Positions 43,383 through 51,887 of a DNA stretch of 53,177 bases are shown piece after piece; the first letter of the stretch is position 1, and every line of letters starts with the position of its first letter. Made by a program: the position numbers and the translations under genes. Location of the stretch: NCBI GenBank assembly GCA_034434695.1, contig DAOTYY010000048.1, positions 1-53,177 of the forward strand, given 5' to 3'. The notes under the pieces are model-generated. The model was not told the DNA's origin, did not search any database, and saw only the letters and a list, made by a program, of their open reading frames with translations. The stretch is from DYEC01 sp034434695 (GTDB lineage: Bacteria; Chloroflexota; Anaerolineae; Anaerolineales; Anaerolineaceae).

Positions 43383-44165
43383 ATGGAGGCATACAGAATA
43401 ACACCGGTGGGGCTGCAATTACACCCAGCTTTTCTGTTCCATCATCTAATCTGGACCGCCATTGATTGGATTTATCCACCTGTTTGCGGTGGCTGCGGCA
43501 AACCCGGGTTACGTTGGTGTCACGAATGTCAGCAACAGATCACTGTGCTTGAAGAAGATGCAGTCTGCCAATCCTGCGGACGTCCATTACCAAAAACTGG
43601 TACCTGCCAGGAATGTCGGTCTATGCCACCACTTTATTGTGCCTTGCGTTCCTGGGGAATGTATGCTGGGCCCCTGCGCAATGCCATCCATCGCTTAAAA
43701 TACAAGAACGACTTGGGCTTGGGAGAAGCGTTAGGGTATCATCTGATCCAAGTCTATGAAAAGACACAATGGCACACCGACTTAATTGTGCCGGTTCCAC
43801 TCAGCCCGCAACGCCTGCGTGAACGCGGATACAACCAAGCCAGCCTGCTTGCCAGACCGGTCGCTCTTTATTTGAAAATTCCTTTCTCAACGCAGGCGCT
43901 CAAAAGAGTCCGCCACACAAATACCCAAGTCGGGCTGAAGGCTTTTGACCGTGTCCAAAATGTCCGCAATGCTTTCAAAGCCAGCTCTACTTTTGTGGCA
44001 AATAAAATTGTTCTTGTAGTTGATGATGTAGCTACAACAGGATCTACCTTACAAGAATGCGCTCGTGCTCTGCTGGAGGCAGGAGCAAAGAGCGTTTATG
44101 GGCTAACCCTTGCCAGAGCCACATTTGCAGATGAAAATCCCCCCTCAGGTTTAACCTACACCTGA
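43383..44165 (+). CDS. comF: ComF-family phosphoribosyltransferase-like competence protein
   Basis: 260 aa. The N-terminal zinc finger has CGGCG, CHEC, CQSCGRP and CQEC pairs (residues about 36-83). A type I PRTase domain follows, with VVDDVATTGSTL near 220 as the PRPP loop and PVPLSPQRLRERGYNQ near 138, the family block. ComF is needed for DNA uptake in Bacillus and Haemophilus and appears to act in the cytosol on incoming DNA. The start is taken as ATG 43383; an ATG ten codons earlier lies within tadC. Either way it is translationally tied to the Tad genes. Confidence 0.88.
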   Translation: MEAYRITPVGLQLHPAFLFHHLIWTAIDWIYPPVCGGCGKPGLRWCHECQQQITVLEEDAVCQSCGRPLPKTGTCQECRSMPPLYCALRSWGMYAGPLRNAIHRLKYKNDLGLGEALGYHLIQVYEKTQWHTDLIVPVPLSPQRLRERGYNQASLLARPVALYLKIPFSTQALKRVRHTNTQVGLKAFDRVQNVRNAFKASSTFVANKIVLVVDDVATTGSTLQECARALLEAGAKSVYGLTLARATFADENPPSGLTYT

Positions 44166-44200
44166 AGGAAATCAATCTTAACCCCAAATAGGAGGTGAAT

Positions 44201-44755
44201 ATGGCAGTCAAAGCAGAAATCTTCGCAAGGAATATGGACGTAACACAACGCATTCAAGAGTATGTTACCAAGAAAGTCTCTAAATTGGATCGCTATATCA
44301 GCAACATTGAAGAAACCCGCGTCGACCTTGCTTATGTTAAGTCTGCTCGAAGCGCCTCAGACCGTCATGTTGCCCAACTTACCCTGCGCGGACGCGGCTA
44401 TATCTTGAGGGCTGAAGAACGAGCCGATGACATTTTTGCTGCCATTGATGCTGCGCTGGATAAGATGCAGCGTCAGATTGAACGTTATAAAGGCAAACGC
44501 TATCGCGGTCGTGGCACCGGGACACCTGCTCACGAAATTGTTTCAGAAACAGAAGTAGAAGAAGAAACCCCTGTTATAGCCCGTCGGAAAGAATTTACGC
44601 TTGTGCCAATGGACGAACTGGAAGCAATTGAGCAAATGAAGCTTCTTGGGCATGAAAACTTCTTTGTCTTTTACAACGTAAATACCAATGCCATTAACAT
44701 CTTGTACACTCGCCGTGACGGAACCTACGGTTTGATTGAGCCCAAACTGGGATAA
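44201..44755 (+). CDS. hpf: Ribosome hibernation promoting factor, long form
   Basis: 184 aa. The N-terminal ribosome-binding domain (1-105, start MAVKAEIFARNMDVTQRIQEYV) and the C-terminal dimerisation domain (about 128-184, FTLVPMDELEAIEQMKLLGHENFFVF) are joined by an acidic linker. It pairs 70S ribosomes into inactive 100S dimers in slow growth. GGAGG five bases before ATG 44201 decides the start over a GTG two codons earlier. A strong terminator follows, so it is the last gene of the Tad-comF unit. Confidence 0.93.
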   Translation: MAVKAEIFARNMDVTQRIQEYVTKKVSKLDRYISNIEETRVDLAYVKSARSASDRHVAQLTLRGRGYILRAEERADDIFAAIDAALDKMQRQIERYKGKRYRGRGTGTPAHEIVSETEVEEETPVIARRKEFTLVPMDELEAIEQMKLLGHENFFVFYNVNTNAINILYTRRDGTYGLIEPKLG

Positions 44756-44778
44756 TACACGTAAAGAATATTAGCGAG

Positions 44779-44811
44779 ATAACTGGCAGGCTTATCTGCC
44801 AGTTATTTTTA
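44779..44811 (+). terminator. Intrinsic terminator after hpf
   Basis: ATAACTGGCAG (44779-44789) pairs perfectly with CTGCCAGTTAT (44796-44806) around GCTTAT, followed by TTTTAG. The next -10 box begins two bases after it. Confidence 0.9.
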
Positions 44812-44812
44812 G

Positions 44813-44818
44813 TATAAT
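44813..44818 (+). promoter_or_regulatory. -10 box of a likely leaderless promoter (GT2 gene)
   Basis: TATAAT is followed by seven bases and then ATG 44826, so transcription would start at or next to the A of the start codon. No ribosome site fits in between. The -35 region overlaps the terminator stem and is poor. Confidence 0.55.
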
Positions 44819-44825
44819 CAGCCCC

Positions 44826-45509
44826 ATGCAAATCACCGTAATTATCCCTGTCTTCAACGAAGCCTTAACCATCCGGGAGATTGTTCACCGCGTTCAGACA
44901 ACCGGACTCGCCAGTCAGATAATCATTGTAGACGACGGCTCAACCGATGGAACGCGAGCTATCCTACATGAGCTGAAACAGCACGGCAATATCCACATTT
45001 TTTTCCACGAGCGTAATCAAGGCAAAGGCGCTGCAGTGCGCACGGGGTTACAATACGCCACAGGTGATGTTGTGATCATTCAAGATGCAGACCTGGAATA
45101 TGACCCTCGTGAGTATCCCAATTTGCTGAAGCCAATCCAGGAAAACATCGCTGACATCGTATATGGTTCGCGCTTTCTTGGCGACGCAAGACGGCCAATC
45201 CTCTTTTGGAATATGGTCGCCAACAAGGTACTCACCTTATTGACGAATATTCTTTACAATAACATCCTTAGTGATATGGAGACCGGGTACAAGGTTTTTC
45301 GGTTAAGCATGGTAAAAGATATTCCACTTCATGCACGAGGCTTTGAATTCGAGCCTGAATTTACTGCCAAAGTGCTTAAGAGAAAATACCGCATTTTTGA
45401 GGTTCCAATCGCCTTCAACCCGCGTGATTATTCTGAAGGCAAGAAAATCCGAGCTAAAGATGCCTTTATTGCCGTCTGGACCTTATTGAAATATCGGTTC
45501 GTGGATTAA
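44826..45509 (+). CDS. GT2 glycosyltransferase, dolichol-phosphate mannosyltransferase-like
   Basis: 227 aa. VIIPVFNEALTI opens the GT-A domain, IIVDDGSTDGT (residues about 33-43) binds nucleotide, NQGKGAAVRTGL follows, and QDADLEYDP (85-93) holds the metal. SDMETGYKVFR near 158 and RGFEFEPE near 178 are typical of polyprenyl-phosphate glycosyltransferases. It probably makes a polyprenyl-phosphate sugar donor, which could feed the GT-C enzymes of the glycan cluster. It lacks C-terminal TM helices. It appears to be a one-gene unit. Confidence 0.87.
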   Translation: MQITVIIPVFNEALTIREIVHRVQTTGLASQIIIVDDGSTDGTRAILHELKQHGNIHIFFHERNQGKGAAVRTGLQYATGDVVIIQDADLEYDPREYPNLLKPIQENIADIVYGSRFLGDARRPILFWNMVANKVLTLLTNILYNNILSDMETGYKVFRLSMVKDIPLHARGFEFEPEFTAKVLKRKYRIFEVPIAFNPRDYSEGKKIRAKDAFIAVWTLLKYRFVD

Positions 45510-45541
45510 CAAACACCTATCGGGAAGTCCTGAAGCCGCCC

Positions 45542-47245
45542 TCAGTCCGGCTGATTGGCAGGTTTCAAGTCTCGGACATTTAGCTGTAGCGAATCGCGTC
45601 CCGAATAATGATTGCGCTCAAAGGAATATAGGATATCAATTCGGTCAGGAAGCTGTCCATCCCAAAACCCAAGACGAAAAGCGATTGCATCAAACACGAT
45701 TGAGTCGCTACTTAGCGTGAGACGTAAATGCTGCTGTTCACCTCCAACGCGCTTGCTACGTAACACCCGTACGTTGCGAGAGACAAACAGCACGCCCGGG
45801 TTTTCCAATCCCGTTGGTTCAATGGCATCAATGTCATTCAGGATTCTAGGGTGTAAATCAGCAAAATTGATTTCCATATCTGCTTTCAGGACAGGACGCA
45901 CATCCCGCCCTTCTAGCTCGCGATCAGCAATGAAGGTAAGCCTTTCAACCAGCTTTGGCAAGTTTTCCGTTCGAACTGTAAAGCCAGCAGCCATAGAATG
46001 TCCCCCATGACGCACCAGTAAATCGGCACATTCATCTAAGGCATGGGTAATATGAAATTCCGGAATACTGCGACAAGAGCCTCGTGTAAACTCGTTCTCT
46101 TTTGTCACAACAACTGCAGGGCGATAAAACTGCTCGGTCAGCCGCGAGGCTACTAATCCAATCACACCCACCTGACGAAAGTCAGTGTAAACCGCATGTA
46201 ACAGATGACGCGGCTCTTCAAACTGAAATAAACTCTCTGCCTGTGATTGCATCTGGTGCATCATTTCCTGGCGTTGCCGATTCTGATCGTCCAATTGCTG
46301 CGCCAGTCTGGCAGCTTCTTGTGTATCTTCGGTCATCAATAATTTATAAGCTTCAAGGGCAGATTCAAGTCTTCCTGCTGCATTTAACCGAGGCGCAATG
46401 ACAAAACCAATATCGCGCGCATTTACCCGGCTGAGCTCCAGACCACTCACTGCAGCCAGTGACACCAATCCCTGGCGCTGTGTGTTGCGAAGTTTGACTA
46501 ACCCTGCTTTTACAAGCGAGCGATTTTCGCCAGTCAGAGGAACGACATCAGCTACCGTGCCAATCGCTACCAGATCGAGGAAATCTTCAGCAACCAGTCC
46601 TGTTTGTGGAACTACGGTTAGCAAAGCCTCTGCTATTTTATACGCCAGCCCAACCCCTGCCAAGTTCTTTTCAGGATAAAGATCACCCTGTTGTTTAGGA
46701 CATATTATCGCAAAAGCCTCTGGCAACCGACCTTGCGGTTCGTGGTGATCGCAAATGATCAGATCAACGCCCAATGATCGGGCAAAGTCTGCTTCAGCGG
46801 GCGAGCGAATCCCGCAATCCACTGTTAGGATTACTCTGACCCCTTGTTGGTGCAAGCTTTCCAATGCACCGTTATTGACACCGTATCCTTCCTCAAATCG
46901 GTCGGGGATATAAGGACTTACTTGCGCGCCCAAACGAGACAATACCTGAACCATTAAAGCCGTTGCCGTTACTCCATCAACATCATAATCTCCATAAACA
47001 GCAATTGGCTCTCCCGTTTTAACAGCGCGCATCAACCGCTCAACTGTCTTCTCCATGTCTTTTAGTCTGAAAGGGTCAAATAACGAACCTCCGGCAGATA
47101 AATAAAGCTCAGCTTCTTCTGGCCCGGAAATTCCTCTGTTGTATAGAAGTTGGCGAAGAATAGCAGGAAATTGAATAAGCTTTGCTTCAATTCCGGGTGG
47201 AATCTGTTGAGCAATCTGCCACCGTTTGCGAGAGGAAATCTGCAT
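45542..47245 (-). CDS. recJ: Single-stranded-DNA-specific exonuclease RecJ
   Basis: 567 aa, 5'-3' exonuclease in RecF-pathway recombination and base-excision or mismatch repair. DHH domain: YGDYDVDG (84-91), D143 in TVDCG, DHH (166-168). DHHA1 domain has RHGGHSMAAGF near 425, and the C-terminal OB-fold is present (VLRSKRVGGEQQHLRLTL). Length fits the core family. The start ATG has AGGGAGA about eleven bases upstream. It is divergent from the transporter gene. Confidence 0.94.
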   Translation of the reverse strand: MQISSRKRWQIAQQIPPGIEAKLIQFPAILRQLLYNRGISGPEEAELYLSAGGSLFDPFRLKDMEKTVERLMRAVKTGEPIAVYGDYDVDGVTATALMVQVLSRLGAQVSPYIPDRFEEGYGVNNGALESLHQQGVRVILTVDCGIRSPAEADFARSLGVDLIICDHHEPQGRLPEAFAIICPKQQGDLYPEKNLAGVGLAYKIAEALLTVVPQTGLVAEDFLDLVAIGTVADVVPLTGENRSLVKAGLVKLRNTQRQGLVSLAAVSGLELSRVNARDIGFVIAPRLNAAGRLESALEAYKLLMTEDTQEAARLAQQLDDQNRQRQEMMHQMQSQAESLFQFEEPRHLLHAVYTDFRQVGVIGLVASRLTEQFYRPAVVVTKENEFTRGSCRSIPEFHITHALDECADLLVRHGGHSMAAGFTVRTENLPKLVERLTFIADRELEGRDVRPVLKADMEINFADLHPRILNDIDAIEPTGLENPGVLFVSRNVRVLRSKRVGGEQQHLRLTLSSDSIVFDAIAFRLGFWDGQLPDRIDILYSFERNHYSGRDSLQLNVRDLKPANQPD

Positions 47246-47284
47246 TGTTTATATATCTCCCTGTGCCCCGTTGGAAGCACCACG

Positions 47285-47314
47285 TTCAGATATCTACAAC
47301 AGCCGTATTATAAT
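47285..47314 (+). promoter_or_regulatory. Promoter of the SLC13-type transporter gene, likely leaderless
   Basis: TTCAGA (47285-47290) and TATAAT (47309-47314), 18-base spacer, then seven bases to ATG 47322. The predicted start of transcription falls on the start codon, as for the GT2 gene at 44826. Confidence 0.55.
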
Positions 47315-47321
47315 TCATGAC

Positions 47322-49103
47322 ATGGGTTCAGCAGCAATTTTCACCTTGTTTCTAACCATCTTTGCCGCGGCGATTCTGGTCAGCGAACGTTTGCGCCCAG
47401 ACCTCATTGCTCTCCTGATCATGGTCACTCTCGGATTAAGCGGGATCACTTCACCCGAACAAACGTTTGCCGGATTTGCAGGCTCAGCAGTTATGACTAT
47501 TCTGGGAATATCCATTATTTCGGAGAGTCTGCGCCAAACAGGGATCACGCGCTGGCTGGGAATAACCATGTATCGCACGTCAGGGCAAAAAGAATGGCAA
47601 CTGATCCTGACAGTCACTCTGTTTTCTGCATTTGTCTCGCTATTCATGAACAATATCGCCGCAGTCGGTGTACTCTTGCCAGCTACGATGACCCTTTCAC
47701 GGCGAAGTCATGTGCCCCTCTCGCGCCTATTAATGCCCCTTGCCTATGGCACACTGCTTGGCGGGATGGCAACACTGCTGACAACTTCCAACATTATTGT
47801 CAGCAGTGCATTGCGGGATGCCGGTTTTGCGCCATTCGGCTTGCTGGACTTTCTTCCCATTGGTGTTCCCATCGTCCTGGTTGGCACGTTATACCTGCTA
47901 CTCATCGGCCGCCGCTGGTTGCCTACATCATCAGCCCATCAATTATCCACACCCGAACACGATCTGGCTTTTATTTACAACCTGGACAAAACAATCAGGA
48001 TTGTAGAAGTTCTTTCCAATTCCCTATTTGTTAACCAGTCCATTGCACAGGGACATTGGGCACAGCGCACTGGTACAACCGTGATGGGTCTGATCCGTAA
48101 CAACCGTCCTCTGCTGGCACCCGCCCCACATCTAACCATCTTGCCGGGTGACCAGTTGATTCTACATGGACAGCCAGATTCAAGCCTGATGGAAGAATGG
48201 GGACTGGCACCAATCCAAATGGATACTATTCCCCAACTTACCAGCGATACAGTCACTCTGGCAGAAGTGCTGATTAAACCTCATTCCGCATTGGATGGGA
48301 GAACTCTGGAGCAGATTCGCTTCCGTGAGAAATATCATGTAAACGTTTTGGCAATCTGGCGTGAGAATAAAGCCATCACTGGGAATATCTCCACAATACC
48401 TTTGCGTTCGGGAGACGCTCTTCTGATCCAGGGTACTGCAGCCCACACTCATCTTCTCGGTCAGGAACCCGATGTCATCTTGGTAACCGAAGACCCCGAT
48501 GCTGCCATCCGACCACACAAACAACCCCTCGCTGTAACAATCACATTGATCTCTTTGGGAGTCGCAGCGCTGGGCTATCTTCCAGTTGCGATTGTTGTTT
48601 TGGTAAGTGCTGTGTTGTTAATGCTGACCCAATGCGTGGAGATACAGGATGCTTATAAAGCCATCGAGTGGAAAGCGATCTTCTTAATTGCGGGCATGTG
48701 GCCGCTGAGCACCGCTATTCGCACCACTGGACTGGCAGACCAAATCACAAACGTGATTGGTGTTTCGGCAGGACATGCCACACCTCTGGCGCTCGCTGCC
48801 ATCTTAGTCGCCCTGTCGTTTATTCTGACACAATTGATGAGCGGACAAGTGGCAGCGTTGGTTCTCGCACCACTGGCATTAACAACTGCCTCACGACTGG
48901 GAATAGACCCGCATGGTTACAGTATGGCTGTTGCCCTAGGTTGCTCGCTGGCTTTTCCAACACCTTTTGGACACCCAGTAAACATCATGGTCATGAATCC
49001 AGCCGGATACACATTGAAAGATTATTTGCGAGTTGGAACTCCCCTGACTATACTGATTTTCTCCCTGATTTTGCTTGGACTAAAACTTTTTTGGAGGTTA
49101 TAA
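47322..49103 (+). CDS. SLC13/DASS-type anion transporter with RCK_C domains
   Basis: 593 aa. About eleven TM segments in two halves (residues 1-205 and 430-593) flank two cytosolic TrkA_C/RCK_C domains (about 215-410; LTILPGDQLILHGQP and IPLRSGDALLIQG). Substrate-binding hairpins are visible as FMNNIAAVGVLLP and LLTTSNIIVS, and near the end as FPTPFGHPVN. The family moves sulfate, phosphate or dicarboxylates with Na+. The frame opens at 47226, but ATG 47322 matches the usual N-terminal helix and the promoter spacing. Confidence 0.85.
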   Translation: MGSAAIFTLFLTIFAAAILVSERLRPDLIALLIMVTLGLSGITSPEQTFAGFAGSAVMTILGISIISESLRQTGITRWLGITMYRTSGQKEWQLILTVTLFSAFVSLFMNNIAAVGVLLPATMTLSRRSHVPLSRLLMPLAYGTLLGGMATLLTTSNIIVSSALRDAGFAPFGLLDFLPIGVPIVLVGTLYLLLIGRRWLPTSSAHQLSTPEHDLAFIYNLDKTIRIVEVLSNSLFVNQSIAQGHWAQRTGTTVMGLIRNNRPLLAPAPHLTILPGDQLILHGQPDSSLMEEWGLAPIQMDTIPQLTSDTVTLAEVLIKPHSALDGRTLEQIRFREKYHVNVLAIWRENKAITGNISTIPLRSGDALLIQGTAAHTHLLGQEPDVILVTEDPDAAIRPHKQPLAVTITLISLGVAALGYLPVAIVVLVSAVLLMLTQCVEIQDAYKAIEWKAIFLIAGMWPLSTAIRTTGLADQITNVIGVSAGHATPLALAAILVALSFILTQLMSGQVAALVLAPLALTTASRLGIDPHGYSMAVALGCSLAFPTPFGHPVNIMVMNPAGYTLKDYLRVGTPLTILIFSLILLGLKLFWRL

Positions 49104-49104
49104 T
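49075..49104 (+). promoter_or_regulatory. Promoter of the tgt-uppP unit
   Basis: TTGGAC (49075-49080) and TATAAT (49099-49104), 18-base spacer. The -35 box and most of the spacer lie inside the end of the transporter gene. The leader to ATG 49127 would be about 16 bases. Confidence 0.55.
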
Positions 49105-49126
49105 CAGCCCGCTGTGTAGAGAAACC

Positions 49127-50275
49127 ATGAATACGCCGCTCTTTTCGTTTGATTTAGTCGCCAAAGATGGGCAAGCGCGCGCCGGTATTTTTCACACACC
49201 GCATGGTGATCTGCTCACGCCGGTCTTTGCGCCCGTTGGTACGCAGGCTACCGTGAAAGCAGTCACTCCAGCTCAATTGGAAGAGCTTGGCGCCACTTTA
49301 GTGCTGGCAAACACTTATCATCTCTATTTGCGTCCCGGAGCTGATGTGATTGCAGAGTTGGGTGGTCTGCATTCCTTTATGCAATGGCAGCATCCCATTC
49401 TCACCGATTCGGGTGGCTTTCAGGTATTCTCGCTGGAACAGATGAGGAAAATTGATGAAGACGGCGTAACCTTCAAAAGCCATATTGACGGCAGTATTCA
49501 CCGATTCACACCAGAAAAATCCATTGAGGTACAGCAAAATCTAGGGGCAGACATCATTATGGCTTTTGATGAGTGCGCACCTCCTTACGATCGTGCTTAC
49601 TCAGAACGTGCCATGCAGCGCACCCATCAATGGGCTGAACGCTGTATGCAGGCAAAAACCCGCCGCGATCAGGCATTGTTTGGCATCGTTCAGGGTGGTG
49701 TATTTCCTGACCTGCGGCAGAAATCCGCTGAATTCCTCACCTCGCTTGGCTTTCCCGGATACGCAATTGGCGGGTTGTCTGTAGGCGAGACAAAAGCGGA
49801 AACGCACGCCATGCTGGAAATTGTCAACACCATCCTGCCGCAAAACAAACCCCGCTATCTGATGGGCGTTGGCACGCCTGAAGATTTGATTAACGGCATT
49901 CAGCGTGGAGTGGACATCTTCGATTGCGTACTGCCAACCCGTTTGGCTCGCCATTCCGCTGCCATGACTCTCAGCGGACGCTTGAACTTGCTCAATGCAG
50001 CATATACGCGCGATCCTCAACCAATTGACCCAAATTGTCAATGCTATACCTGCCGCCACTTCAGCCGCGCCTACCTGCGTCATCTGATCGTTGCCAAGGA
50101 AATGCTGGCTGCTACACTCATCTCAATCCACAACATTTTTACACTGGAAGAGCTGGTGCGCCAAGCTCGTCAGGCAATCCTCGAACAGCGGTATGCCGTG
50201 TTTGCTGCCAGCTTCTTGCAACAATATCACCCGAACAGGACTACCCCACCTTCATCTCCTGAAAGGACATTATGA
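49127..50275 (+). CDS. tgt: tRNA-guanine transglycosylase (queuosine biosynthesis)
   Basis: 382 aa. It exchanges guanine-34 of tRNAs with GUN anticodons for preQ1. D94 in LTDSGGFQVFSL is the general acid/base, D266 in FDCVLPTR is the nucleophile, and C304, C306, C309 and H335 bind zinc. The longer open frame begins at 48668 within the transporter gene; ATG 49127 gives the standard start (NTPLFSFDLVAKDG). It overlaps uppP by ATGA. Confidence 0.95.
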   Translation: MNTPLFSFDLVAKDGQARAGIFHTPHGDLLTPVFAPVGTQATVKAVTPAQLEELGATLVLANTYHLYLRPGADVIAELGGLHSFMQWQHPILTDSGGFQVFSLEQMRKIDEDGVTFKSHIDGSIHRFTPEKSIEVQQNLGADIIMAFDECAPPYDRAYSERAMQRTHQWAERCMQAKTRRDQALFGIVQGGVFPDLRQKSAEFLTSLGFPGYAIGGLSVGETKAETHAMLEIVNTILPQNKPRYLMGVGTPEDLINGIQRGVDIFDCVLPTRLARHSAAMTLSGRLNLLNAAYTRDPQPIDPNCQCYTCRHFSRAYLRHLIVAKEMLAATLISIHNIFTLEELVRQARQAILEQRYAVFAASFLQQYHPNRTTPPSSPERTL

Positions 50276-51093
50276 CTTTTCTCCAAGCGCTTATTCTCGG
50301 CATTATTCAGGGCTTGACCGAGTTTCTGCCCATTTCAAGTTCTGCGCATCTCGTTATCGCCCCCTTTTTGTTAGGCTGGCAGCTCCCGAACCAACAGGTA
50401 TTTGCTTTTGATGTCCTCATCCAGGTCGGAACATTGCTTGCAGTGATCATTTACTTTTGGAATGATTTATACCAAATCTTGCTGGCTTTCTTGGACGCGC
50501 TCTGGCAACGCAAACCATTTGAAAACCAGACGGCTCGTCTGGGATGGTACTTGATTCTGGCAACGCTGCCGGCGGGCATTCTTGGTCTACTGCTCAAGGA
50601 TAAAGTGGAAGCAGCTTTCAACAGCCCAGTAGCAGTAAGCGGCTTTCTTTTCATCACTGCCTTTCTCCTGTTTCTTGCCGAACGGATAGGGAAAAAAGTG
50701 AACAACCTGCAAAAGTTAAGCTGGCTGGATGCGCTCGTGTTTGGAGCATTTCAGGCGCTTTCCATTTTTCCGGGCGTCTCTCGCTCCGGGTCAACTATCG
50801 CTGGCGGCATGTTGCGTCACTTCCAGCGGCGCGATGCGGCGCGGTTTTCGTTCCTGATGTCCATTCCCGTAATGCTGGCTGCTGGCGTGCTTGGTACGAT
50901 TGACCTAATGAAAGTTCCTGATCTCTCTAGTTTTCTACCTGTACTGTTGCTTGGATTCTTGAGCGCTGCCATTGTTGGCTATCTTTCCATCCACTGGCTG
51001 CTTGGTTTTTTAATGCGCCGCTCACTCAATGCCTTTGCTTTATATTGCGCTGTACTGGGCACAATTGTCCTCTTATTGATTTATGCTTCCTAA
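50272..51093 (+). CDS. uppP: Undecaprenyl-diphosphate phosphatase
   Basis: 273 aa, eight TM segments. It recycles the C55 lipid carrier for wall and glycan synthesis. The motifs are GLTEFLPISSSAH (14-26, catalytic Glu and Ser cluster) and GVSRSGST (168-175, with Arg171). ATGA overlap with tgt. Its product would serve the lipid-linked glycan pathway of the cluster at the left, though it is unlinked in transcription. Confidence 0.95.
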   Translation: MTFLQALILGIIQGLTEFLPISSSAHLVIAPFLLGWQLPNQQVFAFDVLIQVGTLLAVIIYFWNDLYQILLAFLDALWQRKPFENQTARLGWYLILATLPAGILGLLLKDKVEAAFNSPVAVSGFLFITAFLLFLAERIGKKVNNLQKLSWLDALVFGAFQALSIFPGVSRSGSTIAGGMLRHFQRRDAARFSFLMSIPVMLAAGVLGTIDLMKVPDLSSFLPVLLLGFLSAAIVGYLSIHWLLGFLMRRSLNAFALYCAVLGTIVLLLIYAS

Positions 51094-51832
51094 AATAATT
51101 CTTGCAATGCTACTTGTTGTCCTGGCTGCCTGTACGCCTGCTTCCACTCCAAGCTCCTCTGCGCCAACTCCAACCTTCATTTGGTACGTACAGGTTGATG
51201 TCGAAGTAGATTACCTCAGACCACTTTTCAACCTGTGCGCTCAGCAAAACCCTGCAATCGGAATTGTACTGGTGAATGAATCATATGCAGACACAAGAAC
51301 TGTGGATTTTTTCTTTCATTGGGGAGTCTCTGAACCTGAAACTGCTCAAGAATACGATGCCGTTTTAAGCACGGATCATCTAACCATTATCGTCCATCCC
51401 AACAATCCAGTGAGCAGTCTCACCGTTGAAGACCTGCGCAGCATTTACCAGAACAGCATCCGCGAATGGAACGAATTGGATACCTCGGCAGGGTTCTTGG
51501 AACAAATTGAGGTATGGCGCTACCTGCCGGAACGAGCAATCCAACAGGATTTCGAAACATTACTGGAAACGCCGGCGTTGCGCAATCCCTTTGCTATGTT
51601 GGCACCAGACCCCGACGCCATGCGTCAGGCAGTTTCTGAAAAACCTGCCGCAATTGGCTTTCTGCCGGCGCGCTGGCTGGACGCCAGTGTGAAACCTCTG
51701 ATCATCAAAAACGTGACTGAAGAGGTTTTGAGTCAGCCAATTCTTGTGACATACTCCGGCGAACCAGATACCCTCAAGCAGAACTGGCTTCTTTGCATCC
51801 AGGACGTTCTGGAGAGAACAAGAGTAAAGTAA
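51083..51832 (+). CDS. Periplasmic-binding-protein-like lipoprotein
   Basis: 249 aa. The signal peptide MLPKIILAMLLVVLAAC ends in a lipobox (LAAC17). The mature part resembles PstS/PBP-like domain 2: HLTIIVHPNNPVSSLTVEDL near 95 and IREWNEL near 130, where phosphate-type binding proteins bind the ligand, then AIGFLPARWLD. No ABC permease or ATPase is adjacent. The start overlaps the end of uppP by 11 bases. Ligand unknown. Confidence 0.75.
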   Translation: MLPKIILAMLLVVLAACTPASTPSSSAPTPTFIWYVQVDVEVDYLRPLFNLCAQQNPAIGIVLVNESYADTRTVDFFFHWGVSEPETAQEYDAVLSTDHLTIIVHPNNPVSSLTVEDLRSIYQNSIREWNELDTSAGFLEQIEVWRYLPERAIQQDFETLLETPALRNPFAMLAPDPDAMRQAVSEKPAAIGFLPARWLDASVKPLIIKNVTEEVLSQPILVTYSGEPDTLKQNWLLCIQDVLERTRVK

Positions 51833-51887
51833 GCGGTCGCAAAAAGAGTCACCTCACCTTTCCCAAGCAGATGCTCACCCCAACGCT

